NCBI RefSeq assembly: GCF_006337165.1
Contig: NZ_CP040896.1
Coordinates: forward strand, 3,906,001-3,970,000
Length of the DNA stretch: 64,000 bases
Source of the DNA: Hymenobacter jejuensis
Lineage (GTDB): Bacteria > Bacteroidota > Bacteroidia > Cytophagales > Hymenobacteraceae
Direction of reading: 5' to 3'
Shown: piece after piece, positions 18,078 through 26,304 of the stretch
Layout: each line of letters begins with the position of its first letter
Position numbering within the stretch: position 1 is the first letter of the stretch
Position numbers and translations under genes: made by a program
The notes under the pieces: model-generated
The model's input: only the letters and a program-made list of their open reading frames with translations
What the model was told of the DNA's origin: nothing
Databases searched by the model: none

Positions 18078-18320
18078 TTAACGGATGGCACCGCCCTGGT
18101 TGCTCCGTCCACGACTTGCTTGACCCCCCTTACGGCCAGCTTCGCGTGCTTCTTCTGATGTAAACCGATGACCCCGACCGCTTTCGTGCGAAGCTTTGCC
18201 GCCTTCACTGGCAATGCGACGCTGCTGAGCTGGGTCCATGGCTGCAAAGCCGCGAAGGCTCTTGCGCGATCCGTTGGTTTGGCCATTGCCGGTGTTGCGG
18301 GTTTGGTTGGTAGTAATCAT
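18078..18320 (-). CDS. KGG-motif stress protein (YciG-like)
   Basis: 80 residues, ATG at 18320. It contains GFAAMDPAQQRRIASEGG, KASHESG, and EEAREAGRKGGQASRG: two spaced copies of the (E/A)xGxKGG/GGKAxH motif of the stress-induced KGG repeat family. The protein is strongly basic and polar and probably disordered. In enterobacteria relatives such as YciG belong to the general stress regulon; whether it binds nucleic acid is not known. It is flanked by a strong terminator and a 590-bp spacer, so it is transcribed alone. The position next to the trehalose synthesis gene suggests a stress or desiccation setting, which is an inference. Confidence 0.8.
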   Translation of the reverse strand: MITTNQTRNTGNGQTNGSRKSLRGFAAMDPAQQRRIASEGGKASHESGRGHRFTSEEAREAGRKGGQASRGRSNQGGAIR

Positions 18321-18911
18321 AGCTGTGGTGTTTAGAACAGGGTGAATGAGTAATAGGGATTAGGCTGTTTAACGTAGCCGCCAAACTAAGATAGATCGTA
18401 AATCCAGAAAAAAGCCTGTAAATCCTTAAAATACCACTATTTACTGAGGCGCTTGTGCGTAGTTCGCCAAGCTCAAGCGGGATATATACTTGGTTAGCTC
18501 AACTGCATATGCGTATGCCCAAGCGGCGCATTTTGAGGTAGCAGGCGTAAGGGTGCGCAGGATCGTTTTAATTGGGTGTTTGCCTGCAAGCAGATATAAT
18601 TAAACTAACAATCCGCTCTGTGCTTTAGCTGGCTGAGCATGTGGTTTGCCTGAGTAATGCTAGGGCAATGTAGTCATTCTTTGTGAAGGGTAATTGGGTG
18701 CCAAAAATTGCCTGTTGAGGTTCTAATTCAAGAAGTTATGCATGCATACTGTAGTATGCTTAAGCATTTTGCTAGCCTTGAGCTAAGTTGATTCCTTATA
18801 CAATTACCAGCTAAATCAACAAACTGAAGCGTAAAGCTGGCTTTTGAAATAGTAGGAATAATCTTGGAACTATCTTGAATCGGATAGGCTTAGAGGAAAA
18901 AAATTATTGAT
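18321..18911. other. Intergenic region, 591 bp
   Basis: No gene seen. AT-rich, with stop codons in all frames. Contains one perfect short palindrome at 18744-18759 and is divergent upstream of two genes, so it should hold two promoters. Confidence 0.5.
18744..18759. promoter_or_regulatory. Candidate operator palindrome
   Basis: GCATACT-GT-AGTATGC, a perfect 7-2-7 dyad about 150 nt before the start of the STAS-like gene at 18912. The form suits a dimeric repressor, but no regulator can be named. Confidence 0.3.
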
Positions 18912-19277
18912 ATGGTTCAAGTTTTCCGCGTTTCACTTCCTGAGAGCTATTTATTGATTCTCAACCCTGATTCAACGGCTAACGGATTTGCCATCTTGGC
19001 GCGTGCGCTTTACCGAGCTAGTCGTAGTGGCAAGCCCGCCGTGTGCGTCGATTGTAGCTTACTAACAGAGATGCCCGACGATGCCATCGAACTGCTGCTG
19101 AGCTACCATTATCATTTCTCTAGCAAAGGGCTGAACCTAGTGCTCTGCCATGTGTGCCCTGCTATTCGCAAGCTCCTGAGCGAACGTGGATTGAGTGCCT
19201 GCCCACCCATACTGCCTTCGCTACTCGATGCTGGACAGCTCTCTGCTCTGAAAGAGGAAGCAGTGTTAGTTGCTTAG
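18912..19277 (+). CDS. STAS-like protein, second copy
   Basis: 121 residues, ATG at 18912 (MVQVFRVSLPESYLLILNPD). The pattern resembles an STAS domain: PAVCVDCSLL as the central strand with the DCS signature also seen in the protein at 2124-2456, then a helix, then GLNLVLCHVCPAIRKLL and a C-terminal helix. The turn that holds the phosphorylated Ser in SpoIIAA (DSxG) reads PDDAI here, so phosphorylation in the usual way is not possible. No sigma factor, anti-sigma kinase or transporter domain is linked. It stands alone between two long spacers. Assignment rests on fold-level pattern only. Confidence 0.5.
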   Translation: MVQVFRVSLPESYLLILNPDSTANGFAILARALYRASRSGKPAVCVDCSLLTEMPDDAIELLLSYHYHFSSKGLNLVLCHVCPAIRKLLSERGLSACPPILPSLLDAGQLSALKEEAVLVA

Positions 19278-19717
19278 CTTTTGCGAGGCGCAATTTGTTG
19301 TCCCGTTAGGTTTACACGGGACAGGAAACCTTCTTAAGGCAAACACGTACCAGTAACGGTCTTCTGCGTCTTTATGATAAGCGTTATTATATATAGTATT
19401 TTGCATATGTATAAAACACTTTCCTATAGCAATGCAACCGGCTGTTTATCAGTTAGTTGATGGCCTGCGTGAGTCCTGTGTATATATAGAAAAAAATATA
19501 TTTGCTTTTTATAGGGGTAATAGAGTGATAACTATACCGTACGCAAGCAATGCAGTACAGCCTCACTAGCGGAGGAACCAAGCACGCATACAAACTCTAT
19601 CCTGCGTATAAATACCGCGTTACCGGGAAACAAGTCGGATAGCATTTCGCAAACATCCTTGTGTTTTCCCGTATATAATTACCAAGCTGAAAATGAGGAG
19701 AAGGAGAATTACACAGA
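19278..19717. other. Intergenic region, 440 bp
   Basis: No gene seen. A weak hairpin follows the STAS-like gene at 19299. The rest is AT-rich with runs such as TATATATAG and A6, probably the promoter zone of the gene at 19718. AAGGAG at 19701-19706 is an unusually clear Shine-Dalgarno sequence for this window. Confidence 0.45.
19299..19323 (+). terminator. Weak hairpin after the STAS-like gene
   Basis: TGTCCCGT and ACGGGACA, 8-bp stem with a 9-nt loop, 21 nt after the stop codon. No T-run follows. Confidence 0.35.
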
Positions 19718-19981
19718 TTGGCTTTGCGTATGTATGTAGAGGTAGAAAAAGTAGATCAGGATACGCTTACCGTGGCCATTCGCCGGAGCCGAAGCCACGC
19801 CGATTGTTGGCGTAAGCTCTTGGCGCGCTCAGTTTGCGATACGCTTGGCCCCACTTTGGTAGCCCAATTTATCGAAGACTGCTATCTGCTGGCTCACCCT
19901 TGGGAGCGTAAACGGGTTGGCCGCAGGGCCATTGCAGCGGCTGTGCAAATGGCTTTAGGCCTAAAACCCAGTTGGGGATAG
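19718..19981 (+). CDS. Small protein of unknown function
   Basis: Not recognised. 87 residues if started at TTG 19718, which sits 11 nt after AAGGAG; an ATG at 19730 gives 83 residues but poor spacing to that site. The protein has a strand-like N-terminus (MYVEVEKVDQDTLTVAIRR), then helices rich in Arg, Ala and Leu (ADCWRKLLARSVCDTLGPTLV, split by two Cys). It ends in GLKPSWG. There is no signal peptide and the net charge is basic. It is not obviously linked to either neighbour. Confidence 0.5.
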   Translation: MALRMYVEVEKVDQDTLTVAIRRSRSHADCWRKLLARSVCDTLGPTLVAQFIEDCYLLAHPWERKRVGRRAIAAAVQMALGLKPSWG

Positions 19982-20029
19982 TTCAGTGCAACCCATTGAT
20001 TATCTGATTATTATATATAGGGCGCTAAA

Positions 20030-20473
20030 CTAGTGTTTGGGTATCAGGGTGCCTGAATCTTGGGAAACTAGCCACGCATGGGCTTCGGCGCTGGTGTTGA
20101 AATACTTAAAGGAAAAAAAGCCAAACACGGCATCCCCGACGGCATGGGCCGCGGCACGTCCGGCTTCTTTCTGGCTTTCCAAGATGGCACATTGGCTATA
20201 ACCTGCTTCGCGTATGGCCCGCGGAATCCATTCGTGCGCTAGCCACTGCTGTACCTCTGGCGCCATAGGTTGGCGAAGCGTATGATTGGTCAATAATTTG
20301 GTAGTGCGATGCCGTTTCAGAGCGGCGAGGGTATGTTCGTAAATGCCGCCTAAGTCAGCGGCAGTAGCGTCGGCGTCCGTCCAGTCGAGGCGGACGTAGC
20401 CACCCGAACAATAAAGGATGGTGCAAAGTGAATTGTGAAAATATACGTTCAGCGTATCGGCAGCGCTAGTCAT
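20030..20473 (-). CDS. Hymenobacter-type small protein, SpoIIAA/STAS-like fold, paralogue A
   Basis: 147 residues, ATG at 20473 (a TTG two codons earlier is possible). Clearly homologous to the next gene: both have GGY/DGY-(V/L)RLDW, a helix of about 25 residues ending in ALKR, a strand KLL or KIL followed by HxxRQP, VQxW(L/M)xxEWIP, then a strand (CAILESQ / CAVVESH), and a final F-rich strand before AWL. The alternating strand-helix order and the length recall SpoIIAA-like and STAS folds, but no family name can be given with confidence. A third relative lies at 53812-54279. The two genes are in tandem, 61 nt apart, and may form an operon with the upstream copy first. Confidence 0.65.
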   Translation of the reverse strand: MTSAADTLNVYFHNSLCTILYCSGGYVRLDWTDADATAADLGGIYEHTLAALKRHRTTKLLTNHTLRQPMAPEVQQWLAHEWIPRAIREAGYSQCAILESQKEAGRAAAHAVGDAVFGFFSFKYFNTSAEAHAWLVSQDSGTLIPKH

Positions 20474-20534
20474 TGACAAAAGGCGATAGAGTCCCGCTAA
20501 TACGGCGGGAGTGGTGTAATACTAAATGCAGGAA

Positions 20535-20954
20535 TTAGTTATGGCTTCGCAACCAAGCGATGCCCTCTTCAACAGCCGAGCTATAATGAAAAGTAAGCTG
20601 TTGAGAGCTGACTGAAATAATGGCTTTGACCGCCAAGCGCGTAAGGGGCTGGTGGCTTTCCACTACCGCGCAATAGGCCCAGCCCGTAGCGAGTACGGTA
20701 GAAGGAATCCATTCGTCCGTCATCCATTTTTGCACATCCAACGGAATGGGCTGCCGATGGTCATGGATGCTCAAGATTTTACGCAGCCCATAGCGCTTGA
20801 GAGCCGCCGCCACTTGCTGGTAAGTCTCACGCACTTCGGCGCTTGTAGCACGTGCGTTTTTCCAGTCCAGACGAAGGTACCCGTCCGGATGGCAGACTAC
20901 GTTGCAAAGTGCACTGCTGGTGTAAGTTATCTCCTTGGTAAAAGGTAGACTCAT
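20535..20954 (-). CDS. Hymenobacter-type small protein, SpoIIAA/STAS-like fold, paralogue B
   Basis: 139 residues, ATG at 20954. Paralogue of the downstream gene (20030-20473), with about one third of residues shared over the full length: HPDGYLRLDW, ALKRYGLRKIL, HRQPIPLDVQKWMTDEWIP, YCAVVESH and EGIAWLRSHN. No signal peptide, membrane segment or catalytic motif. Tandem duplication followed by divergence is the simple explanation. A small perfect dyad (21022-21039) lies about 70 nt upstream of its start. Confidence 0.65.
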   Translation of the reverse strand: MSLPFTKEITYTSSALCNVVCHPDGYLRLDWKNARATSAEVRETYQQVAAALKRYGLRKILSIHDHRQPIPLDVQKWMTDEWIPSTVLATGWAYCAVVESHQPLTRLAVKAIISVSSQQLTFHYSSAVEEGIAWLRSHN

Positions 20955-21021
20955 AACTCAAAGAGAAGGTAAAACGATCTTACTTGCAAATGAAATAGGG
21001 CGCATAAAAAGAGTGCAGGCG

Positions 21022-21039
21022 CTAGCACTCAAGTGCTAA
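21022..21039. promoter_or_regulatory. Candidate operator dyad
   Basis: TAGCACT-CA-AGTGCTA, a perfect 7-2-7 dyad about 70 nt upstream of the gene starting at 20954. The half-sites resemble those of CIRCE, but the 9-nt spacer of CIRCE is absent. Confidence 0.35.
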
Positions 21040-21314
21040 CCTTCTGCTGATAGCTTGCCACCTAAGTAGTGAGAAAACTCACCGCATAGGGGGGAAATGA
21101 TTCATACGGATGCGGGGGACAAGAGGCGCGAAAGGCGAGCCGTGCTTCGTTGCATACGAAAGTACCGTATCCAACGCACTTTATGAGCCTCCTTCGCCGG
21201 GTTCTGTTTGCTTCCGCTCGGCCAGTTTTCCTTAAGCAGCTATCCAGCACCAACATCCATATGTACGTCGGCTGGGCGGCGTCGAAAAACATGCCAGCTC
21301 CGATAAGCAGCATG

Positions 21315-21364
21315 AAAAAGGCCAGCAGCAGAGCCCGGTTTTAGCTACTGCCGCTGGCCTTTTT
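21315..21364. terminator. Bidirectional Rho-independent terminator
   Basis: AAAAAGGCCAGC and GCTGGCCTTTTT form a 12-bp stem extended by GCAG/CTGC after one mismatch. Read on the minus strand it ends the gene at 21383 with five T. Confidence 0.75.
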
Positions 21365-21382
21365 AGTGGGGCCGATAATTTA

Positions 21383-21667
21383 CTAGGCGTTGAGCAGCGG
21401 GTAAACCACGCCCAATAGTTGATCGCGTAATGCCATGGCAGGCAGACGCTTGCGTTGTGGCAAGAGCCGCACCAGCGTCCAGAAGCTGGCAGAATATTCT
21501 TCTGCTTGCTTGGCGGGCAATTGCTCTTCGTTCCAGTTGTTCAGCTCAGCAAATACCTCAGTAGCAATCTGTTGCAGCCGTTTTTGGCCAGCCGACTTAC
21601 TCATGTCCACTTGCTTAATGGCGTCTGCGTGCGCACGAAGCGCGGCTAAGTTTACGGTAGTGTTCAT
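21383..21667 (-). CDS. Small helical protein of unknown function
   Basis: Not recognised. 94 residues from the ATG at 21667; the frame is open further upstream but that part is AT-rich and Bacteroidota-unlike. The sequence is nearly all helical (ALRAHADAIKQVDMSKSAGQ, then AEVFAELNNWNEEQLPAKQ, then SFWTLVRLLPQRKRL), with no signal peptide. A terminator follows 18 nt after the stop, which supports a real transcript. It is monocistronic. Confidence 0.5.
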   Translation of the reverse strand: MNTTVNLAALRAHADAIKQVDMSKSAGQKRLQQIATEVFAELNNWNEEQLPAKQAEEYSASFWTLVRLLPQRKRLPAMALRDQLLGVVYPLLNA

Positions 21668-22407
21668 GGGCGCGACTGTAAGGTGTGTGTGAAGAGTGAG
21701 AGAGTAACCGTTTGTTGCATAGCGAATTATTTGAAGATGAAAGTTGATATACTGCAAGGAGCACCTCAGCCATTTGCTGGCCAGAAGCAAACGAGTTCGC
21801 CCAGCAAACCCAGCAAAACGACTAGAATAAGGGCAGTTTCAATGAACCGGTTAGGAGAGGGTTGGGCTTCGTTGTGGTTCAGCATGCTTCAATTAATCGT
21901 AGAATTATTCAATTTTTGGGCTTCCGCAAGAGGTAATTAATTCAAAAATATTCGGGTAATGAAAATTCAGTTGTCAAAAACTATTCCCGTTTTTAATTAT
22001 CAGCCTGTTATTTGAAAAATTCAAAATATTATAAGCTTGTTTCAATGCATAATGATTTGTACTAGCTCGAGTATAAATATGGTTTTTTATACAAAGATGT
22101 GTGAATGAGCGTGTTGTAAATAAATTCTTGTTTTCGTTACACTTGATCAAATGTTGCTACACACGAATGTGGGCGTTTGCATAACTTCAAATGTAAATAT
22201 TATTTTCTTAAAGTTGGAAATGAAATGCAGTAGTTTTTCTGGCAAATTTTTAGGCGATTTATTAGCCTGCTATACGGCTTCGAAGCGTTTACTGGATTGC
22301 GCTACGTATGAGTAGAATACAGAAAGTGCCCGGCAAAGGCAGGATTCAGCCAATTATTGGCCTCTGCATTTGCCGGGCACTAAAGCTCGGGGAGAATCTG
22401 CTTCTGC
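21668..22407. other. Long AT-rich intergenic region, 740 bp
   Basis: The lowest-GC stretch of the window, especially 21890-22260, where stop codons occur in all frames. No gene, tRNA or repeat family was recognised. It ends with the terminator of the next gene (22325-22381). It must hold the promoter of the gene at 21383-21667. Confidence 0.45.
22325..22381 (-). terminator. Terminator hairpin of the exported protein gene
   Basis: AGTGCCCGGCAAA and TTTGCCGGGCACT form a perfect 13-bp stem; the loop can extend the pairing with CAG/CTG. Located 26 nt after the stop at 22408. The T-run is weak. Confidence 0.6.
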
Positions 22408-22995
22408 TTACCGGCGCGGTAAGGTGATGGTTCGGTGGGACGGCGTGACGGTTTGAGCTGCTTTCTGCTCGTCGGCGCGCCGCTGGTTGGTCAGTTTAGT
22501 GCTCCACAAATACACGGTGGCGTCATTGGTGAGCGGGCTTTCTTCGTAGCCCAAGTAAACTTTTTTGCCCGTCCAAGAGCGCTTTTCGGTGTGCTCGTTG
22601 GCTTGAAAGCCAGTCCCGTAAAGCTCCGTAAAATGATCGAGCAGCGCCCGGCTGTTGGTGTAGCCTTTCGTAGTGAGGCGGACGCTGGTAAGCTTGCCTT
22701 TGTAGAAGAAATAGAGCAGGGTAGCTACTTGCGCATTGCCAAGTGCCTTGGAATCGGTGGTGCGGCGGTAAATCTTGGTCTGACCAGTGGTTTCTACCAG
22801 TACCAAGTGCTTGACTGCCGAAACAGGGGTTTCAAATTTCAGATCCTGAAAGCCATAAGTCTGATCTAGCTTCTGCAGGTCGACTGCAGGGGCAGCAGCG
22901 GTCTCCTCCATTTCTGAAATCTGCTGGGCAAACGACGCAGTGGAGCAGAGTGAGGCAGCAAGGAGTGCAAAAAGCAAGGGCAAACGATTGATCAT
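22408..22995 (-). CDS. Exported protein of unknown function
   Basis: Not recognised. 195 residues from the ATG at 22995, where a clear Sec signal peptide begins (MINRLPLLFALLAASLCSTASFAQ); earlier in-frame starts would spoil it. The mature protein has a strand-rich centre (HLVLVETTGQTKIYRR, LLYFFYKGKLTSVRLTTKGY) followed by a helix ALLDHFTELYG and KVYLGYEE, ATVYLWST near the end. The course of strand-strand-helix with the G-x-L-xxV repeat resembles small periplasmic proteins that monitor or bind ligands, but no family can be named. It has its own terminator and is preceded by two related palindromes (23149 and 23306). Confidence 0.6.
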   Translation of the reverse strand: MINRLPLLFALLAASLCSTASFAQQISEMEETAAAPAVDLQKLDQTYGFQDLKFETPVSAVKHLVLVETTGQTKIYRRTTDSKALGNAQVATLLYFFYKGKLTSVRLTTKGYTNSRALLDHFTELYGTGFQANEHTEKRSWTGKKVYLGYEESPLTNDATVYLWSTKLTNQRRADEQKAAQTVTPSHRTITLPRR

Positions 22996-23148
22996 GCGAG
23001 TAAACGAAGTATAAATTGAAATCCTGGAGAGGCTGATGAAGTACGTTTTTACACGCATCGATAACACACAAACGCACTCTAAACAAGCCACATCGGTGCA
23101 AAGCTAAACCGATTAGTTTCTTCCAAAGACAGGTAAATGCTGACAATC

Positions 23149-23164
23149 TAGTCTTGTAAGACTA
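23149..23164. promoter_or_regulatory. Palindrome GTCTT-n2-AAGAC, copy 1
   Basis: Perfect 7-2-7 dyad TAGTCTT-GT-AAGACTA, 154 nt upstream of the ATG at 22995. Confidence 0.35.
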
Positions 23165-23305
23165 TAAGCTTCTGAGTATAAGTCACTAAAAAAGTTGAGA
23201 AGTGATTGCAAGAGGCAAAGCTTAGCGTGTAGTTTCCCAACCAAGGCATGGCCCACATTCCAGCTGCTCTTACTAAAGAAATGACAGGGGATCAGCTTTT
23301 TATTT

Positions 23306-23319
23306 GGTCTTATAAGACA
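23306..23319. promoter_or_regulatory. Palindrome GTCTT-AT-AAGAC, copy 2
   Basis: GTCTTATAAGAC, sharing the half-site of the dyad at 23149. It is nearer to the end of the GH31 gene. Confidence 0.35.
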
Positions 23320-23387
23320 CTGTATATCAGATGGTTGCCAGTAGGCGCGCCGAATTGTTATTTCCGTAAAGCTTAACAGAAACCCGG

Positions 23388-26255
23388 TTATTCCATCTTG
23401 ACGATTACAGCGCTGCCCGAGTACGGAATCGGATTTCCCGATGCAGCATCAAGGTTGAAGGCGGTGGGTTTGTCCTTGCTGACCCACACCACGCGGAAGG
23501 AGCGCTGAGTTGGCATGCCGGGGAAGGTGCCCTTGCGCTCGCCAATCGTGAGGGATTTATCTTTTTCGCTGTAGCTAAAGGGAATCACTGCCGAGGCGCC
23601 CTTTTCGTAATTGTAATTGACGTTTTCGTCTTCGTACAGCGAAAACTGCGCGTCCTTGCCCGTGTACACATACAGCGTGATGGGGTCGGCGGGTTTTTCG
23701 GTCGTGTACTGGATTTCGGGGCCGAAGGGAATGATCGAGCCTTCGCGCACAAACAACGGCATGCGCTCCAACGGCGCGTTTTCAGTAATCGACTGGCCGC
23801 CAGTGTGGTAGGCGCCGCTGTAAAAGTTGAACCAACCCGTAGCGGCCGGCAAATAGAGCTTGCGACTGCGCGCCTGATAATCTGTAACGGGCGCCACGAG
23901 CAAGCTAGGGCCAAACATAAACTCGTCGGCGATGCTTTTCACGGCTGCGTCGCCGCCAAAATCCATCATCAGGCCGCGCATAATGGTGGCATTCTGGTAG
24001 TGCGTCTGGCCGGCCAGCGAGTAGATGTACGGCATAAGGCGGTAACGCAACTTGTTGTAATACAACATGCTCTGGTAAGCCGGATGCGTTTCCGGCGCAA
24101 TGTTGTAGATCTCGCGGTACGGAAACTGGCCGTGCACCCGAAACAGTGGGCAGAAAGCGCCAAACTGGTACCACCGCGCATTCAATTCGCGCCACTCTTC
24201 CAGGTCTTTGGCATTGGGTTTTTCATAACGCCGTTCCACGGCAAAGCCGCCAATGTCCGTCGTCCAGTACGGAATGCCCGCCATGGAAAAGTTGAGGCCG
24301 GCCGGAATCTGATTCTTAAAGTCTTCCCAGCGCGAACCAATGTCGCCGCTCCAGATGGCCGCCGCGTAGCGTTGCGAACCAGCGTAGCCCGAGCGCGTCA
24401 GCAGAAACACACGCTGGTTGGGGACGGTCTTGCGCTGGCCTTCGTAAATCCCCTTCGCGTTTTGCAGCGGAAAACCGTTGAAATATTGCGTCGAAGAGCC
24501 CAAGTAAGTCGGCGTCATCAGCTCCTTGCGCGTCTGCACGTTGGTGTTGGAGTAGATGTCGGGCTCGGAAGCATCCATCCACCACGCGTCGATGCCTTTG
24601 GTGAACAGCTTGGTGTTCATCAGGTTCCAAAACGCGGCGCGTGCCTGCGGATTGAAGGCGTCGTAAAACGTGGACGTGTAGCCCGGCGCAATCCAATCTT
24701 TGGTGCGGTTAGCGATGTTACGCTTATACAGGAAGCCCTCGGCGTTGAAGTCGTTATAAACCGGGATGCCTTCGTAAATCTTCGCCCACACCGAAATCAT
24801 GAAGTGCAGATTGTCGCGCTCATGCAGCGTCTTGATCATGCTTACCGGGTCGGGGAAACGACTGGGATCAAACTCTTGGCTGCCCCACTCGGCGGGCTTC
24901 CAGTACGACCAGTCCAGTACGATGTTGTCGATCGGAATGCGGCGTTTGCGAAATTCGGCGGCAGTGGTCAATATCTCTTCCTGCGTCTTGTAGCGCTCGC
25001 GGCTTTGCCAAAAACCCATAGCCCATTTCGGCATGATGGGGGCCGGTCCCGTGAGCTGCCGATAGCCACTGATGACCTCATCGGGCGTGTTGCCCTGCAC
25101 GAAATAGTAGTTCAGGTCGTGGCTGGCTTCCGACTTAAAGCCGTATTCGTGAGCACTTTGCCCTTGCAGCGGACTCAGCCATTTTAGCCCTAAGTAGGAC
25201 TCGCCGCCGTCGGGGTTCCACTCCAGCCTGATCGGGTATTTCTGGCCTTTGACCATGTTTAACTCAATCACCGAAGTGCCTGGGTTCCAGGCCTGCCGCC
25301 ACTTATCGACCACCAGTTTTCCGCCGATGTACAGCTTTGCGTAGCCCGCATTTTTGAGCAGGAAATGGTGCAAACCCGTCGTGCCCGATTCGATGCTGCC
25401 TTCCCAGGTTGCCAGCACGTCGCCGAGTTTTACGTTGGCCGGGAAGTTCTTCTGGTCTTCCAAATACTCGTAATTGATGATCGACTCCGGTCGTTGCACC
25501 ACTACTTCGCTGGGCTTGTTTTTGTTGAAGTAGGTCGCCGTCAGCCAGCCTTCGTTGCCTTCTTTCGAATAAAGCTTTAGGGTCGTAAGCGGTTCATAAT
25601 CACGCGTATCGCCGACTTTGGTGATGGAGTAATTATCCCAGAGAATGCCGTAGTTTCGGCTTGATAGCAGAAACGGCACGGCCACGTCGGTATTGTTCTG
25701 GGCTAGCTCCACTTGCTGGCCACGGTAGTTCATCACGCCGTTTTGGTGCTGCCCCAGGCCATACAGTCCTTCGCCGGAGGGCGAATCGAACACCTGTTGC
25801 ACTTGGTAAAACTGCTGCCCATCGGCCACCACCGGCGTGAAAACCTTGCCGCCGTTTTTACGCTCTTGCAAGATGGTTTTGCCCTTCGGATCGGTGAAAG
25901 CAAGTTCGCCCGTCGCAAGCGACACCGTAACGTTCAGCGCAGCCGTACTGATCACGCCCTGGCCCTTCTTTTCCTTGTATTGCCACTTCGCGCGCGGCCC
26001 CGTCTGGGCCACTACCATCAGGCTTTTGTCGGACGACACGCTGTCCAACGGGCTGGCTTGCACATGCATAATCTTGTCCGACACCACCTGCAACCGAACG
26101 GTGCGGACGGCTTGGTCATTTGCCTGGGGCAGGTGAATCACGATTCCGTCGGCCTGCTTCTCAACTTTAGCCGTCTGGGCGATAGCCGAAAAAGCCGGCG
26201 CAAGGCAAAGGGGTATCAGGAAGTAGCGACGGAAAGTACGTGATTGTGGCTTCAT
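23388..26255 (-). CDS. GH31 alpha-xylosidase with inserted PA14 domain
   Basis: 955 residues from the ATG at 26255 (MKPQSRTFRRYFLIP with a Sec signal peptide ending SAIAQ); the longer frame overlaps the GH42 gene. N-terminal beta-sandwich to about 225, then a PA14 domain about 225-365 (GLHHFLLKNAGYAKLYIGG, KYPIRLEWN), then the TIM barrel with NIVLDWSYW, the nucleophile Asp561 in WWMDASEPD, SGDIGSRWEDF with the acid/base, and PYWTTDIGGF. C-terminal beta domains follow. A PA14 insert is a feature of Bacteroidota GH31 alpha-xylosidases from xyloglucan loci, which remove xylose from the non-reducing end of oligosaccharides. Activity on other alpha-linked sugars is possible. Last gene of the leftward locus, 49 nt after GH42. 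Confidence 0.92.
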   Translation of the reverse strand: MKPQSRTFRRYFLIPLCLAPAFSAIAQTAKVEKQADGIVIHLPQANDQAVRTVRLQVVSDKIMHVQASPLDSVSSDKSLMVVAQTGPRAKWQYKEKKGQGVISTAALNVTVSLATGELAFTDPKGKTILQERKNGGKVFTPVVADGQQFYQVQQVFDSPSGEGLYGLGQHQNGVMNYRGQQVELAQNNTDVAVPFLLSSRNYGILWDNYSITKVGDTRDYEPLTTLKLYSKEGNEGWLTATYFNKNKPSEVVVQRPESIINYEYLEDQKNFPANVKLGDVLATWEGSIESGTTGLHHFLLKNAGYAKLYIGGKLVVDKWRQAWNPGTSVIELNMVKGQKYPIRLEWNPDGGESYLGLKWLSPLQGQSAHEYGFKSEASHDLNYYFVQGNTPDEVISGYRQLTGPAPIMPKWAMGFWQSRERYKTQEEILTTAAEFRKRRIPIDNIVLDWSYWKPAEWGSQEFDPSRFPDPVSMIKTLHERDNLHFMISVWAKIYEGIPVYNDFNAEGFLYKRNIANRTKDWIAPGYTSTFYDAFNPQARAAFWNLMNTKLFTKGIDAWWMDASEPDIYSNTNVQTRKELMTPTYLGSSTQYFNGFPLQNAKGIYEGQRKTVPNQRVFLLTRSGYAGSQRYAAAIWSGDIGSRWEDFKNQIPAGLNFSMAGIPYWTTDIGGFAVERRYEKPNAKDLEEWRELNARWYQFGAFCPLFRVHGQFPYREIYNIAPETHPAYQSMLYYNKLRYRLMPYIYSLAGQTHYQNATIMRGLMMDFGGDAAVKSIADEFMFGPSLLVAPVTDYQARSRKLYLPAATGWFNFYSGAYHTGGQSITENAPLERMPLFVREGSIIPFGPEIQYTTEKPADPITLYVYTGKDAQFSLYEDENVNYNYEKGASAVIPFSYSEKDKSLTIGERKGTFPGMPTQRSFRVVWVSKDKPTAFNLDAASGNPIPYSGSAVIVKME

Positions 26256-26256
26256 A

Positions 26257-26284
26257 ATAAGTATTTGATTATCAATTACTTGTA
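26257..26284. repeat. Dispersed AT-rich palindrome, copy 6 (best match)
   Basis: ATAAGTATTTGATTATCAATTACTTGTA with the exact core TTGATTATCAA (26265-26275). It fills most of the gap between the GH42 stop and the GH31 start, ending 1 nt before the GH31 ATG. It may influence translation or mRNA processing of the last gene. Confidence 0.7.
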
Positions 26285-26304
26285 AATAATCAATAAAGCT
26301 CATT

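Larger units (their letters stand above)
20955..21382. other. Intergenic region, 428 bp
   Basis: Contains the dyad at 21022-21039 and the terminator at 21315-21364. Small frames on both strands (for example 21062-21313, minus) overlap the terminator and have no recognisable content, so I do not call them. Confidence 0.45.
22996..23387. promoter_or_regulatory. Intergenic region with two related palindromes, 392 bp
   Basis: No gene seen. Contains TAGTCTT-GT-AAGACTA (23149-23164) and GTCTTATAAGAC (23307-23318), two copies of one dyad 158 bp apart, between the end of the GH31 gene and the start of the exported protein gene. Confidence 0.45.

Noticed and set aside
21022-21039. CIRCE-like heat-shock operator (TAGCACT...AGTGCTA)
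   Set aside because: CIRCE needs a 9-nt spacer between half-sites; here only 2 nt separate them, and the neighbour gene is not a chaperone.
21062-21313. 83-codon minus-strand frame with a hydrophobic N-terminus
   Set aside because: It starts at the edge of a terminator hairpin and its C-terminal half has no coding character; could be reconsidered if expression data show it.
23805-25187. 460-codon plus-strand frame opposite GH31
   Set aside because: GH31 motifs on the minus strand are unambiguous; this frame is His/Arg/Val-rich shadow.
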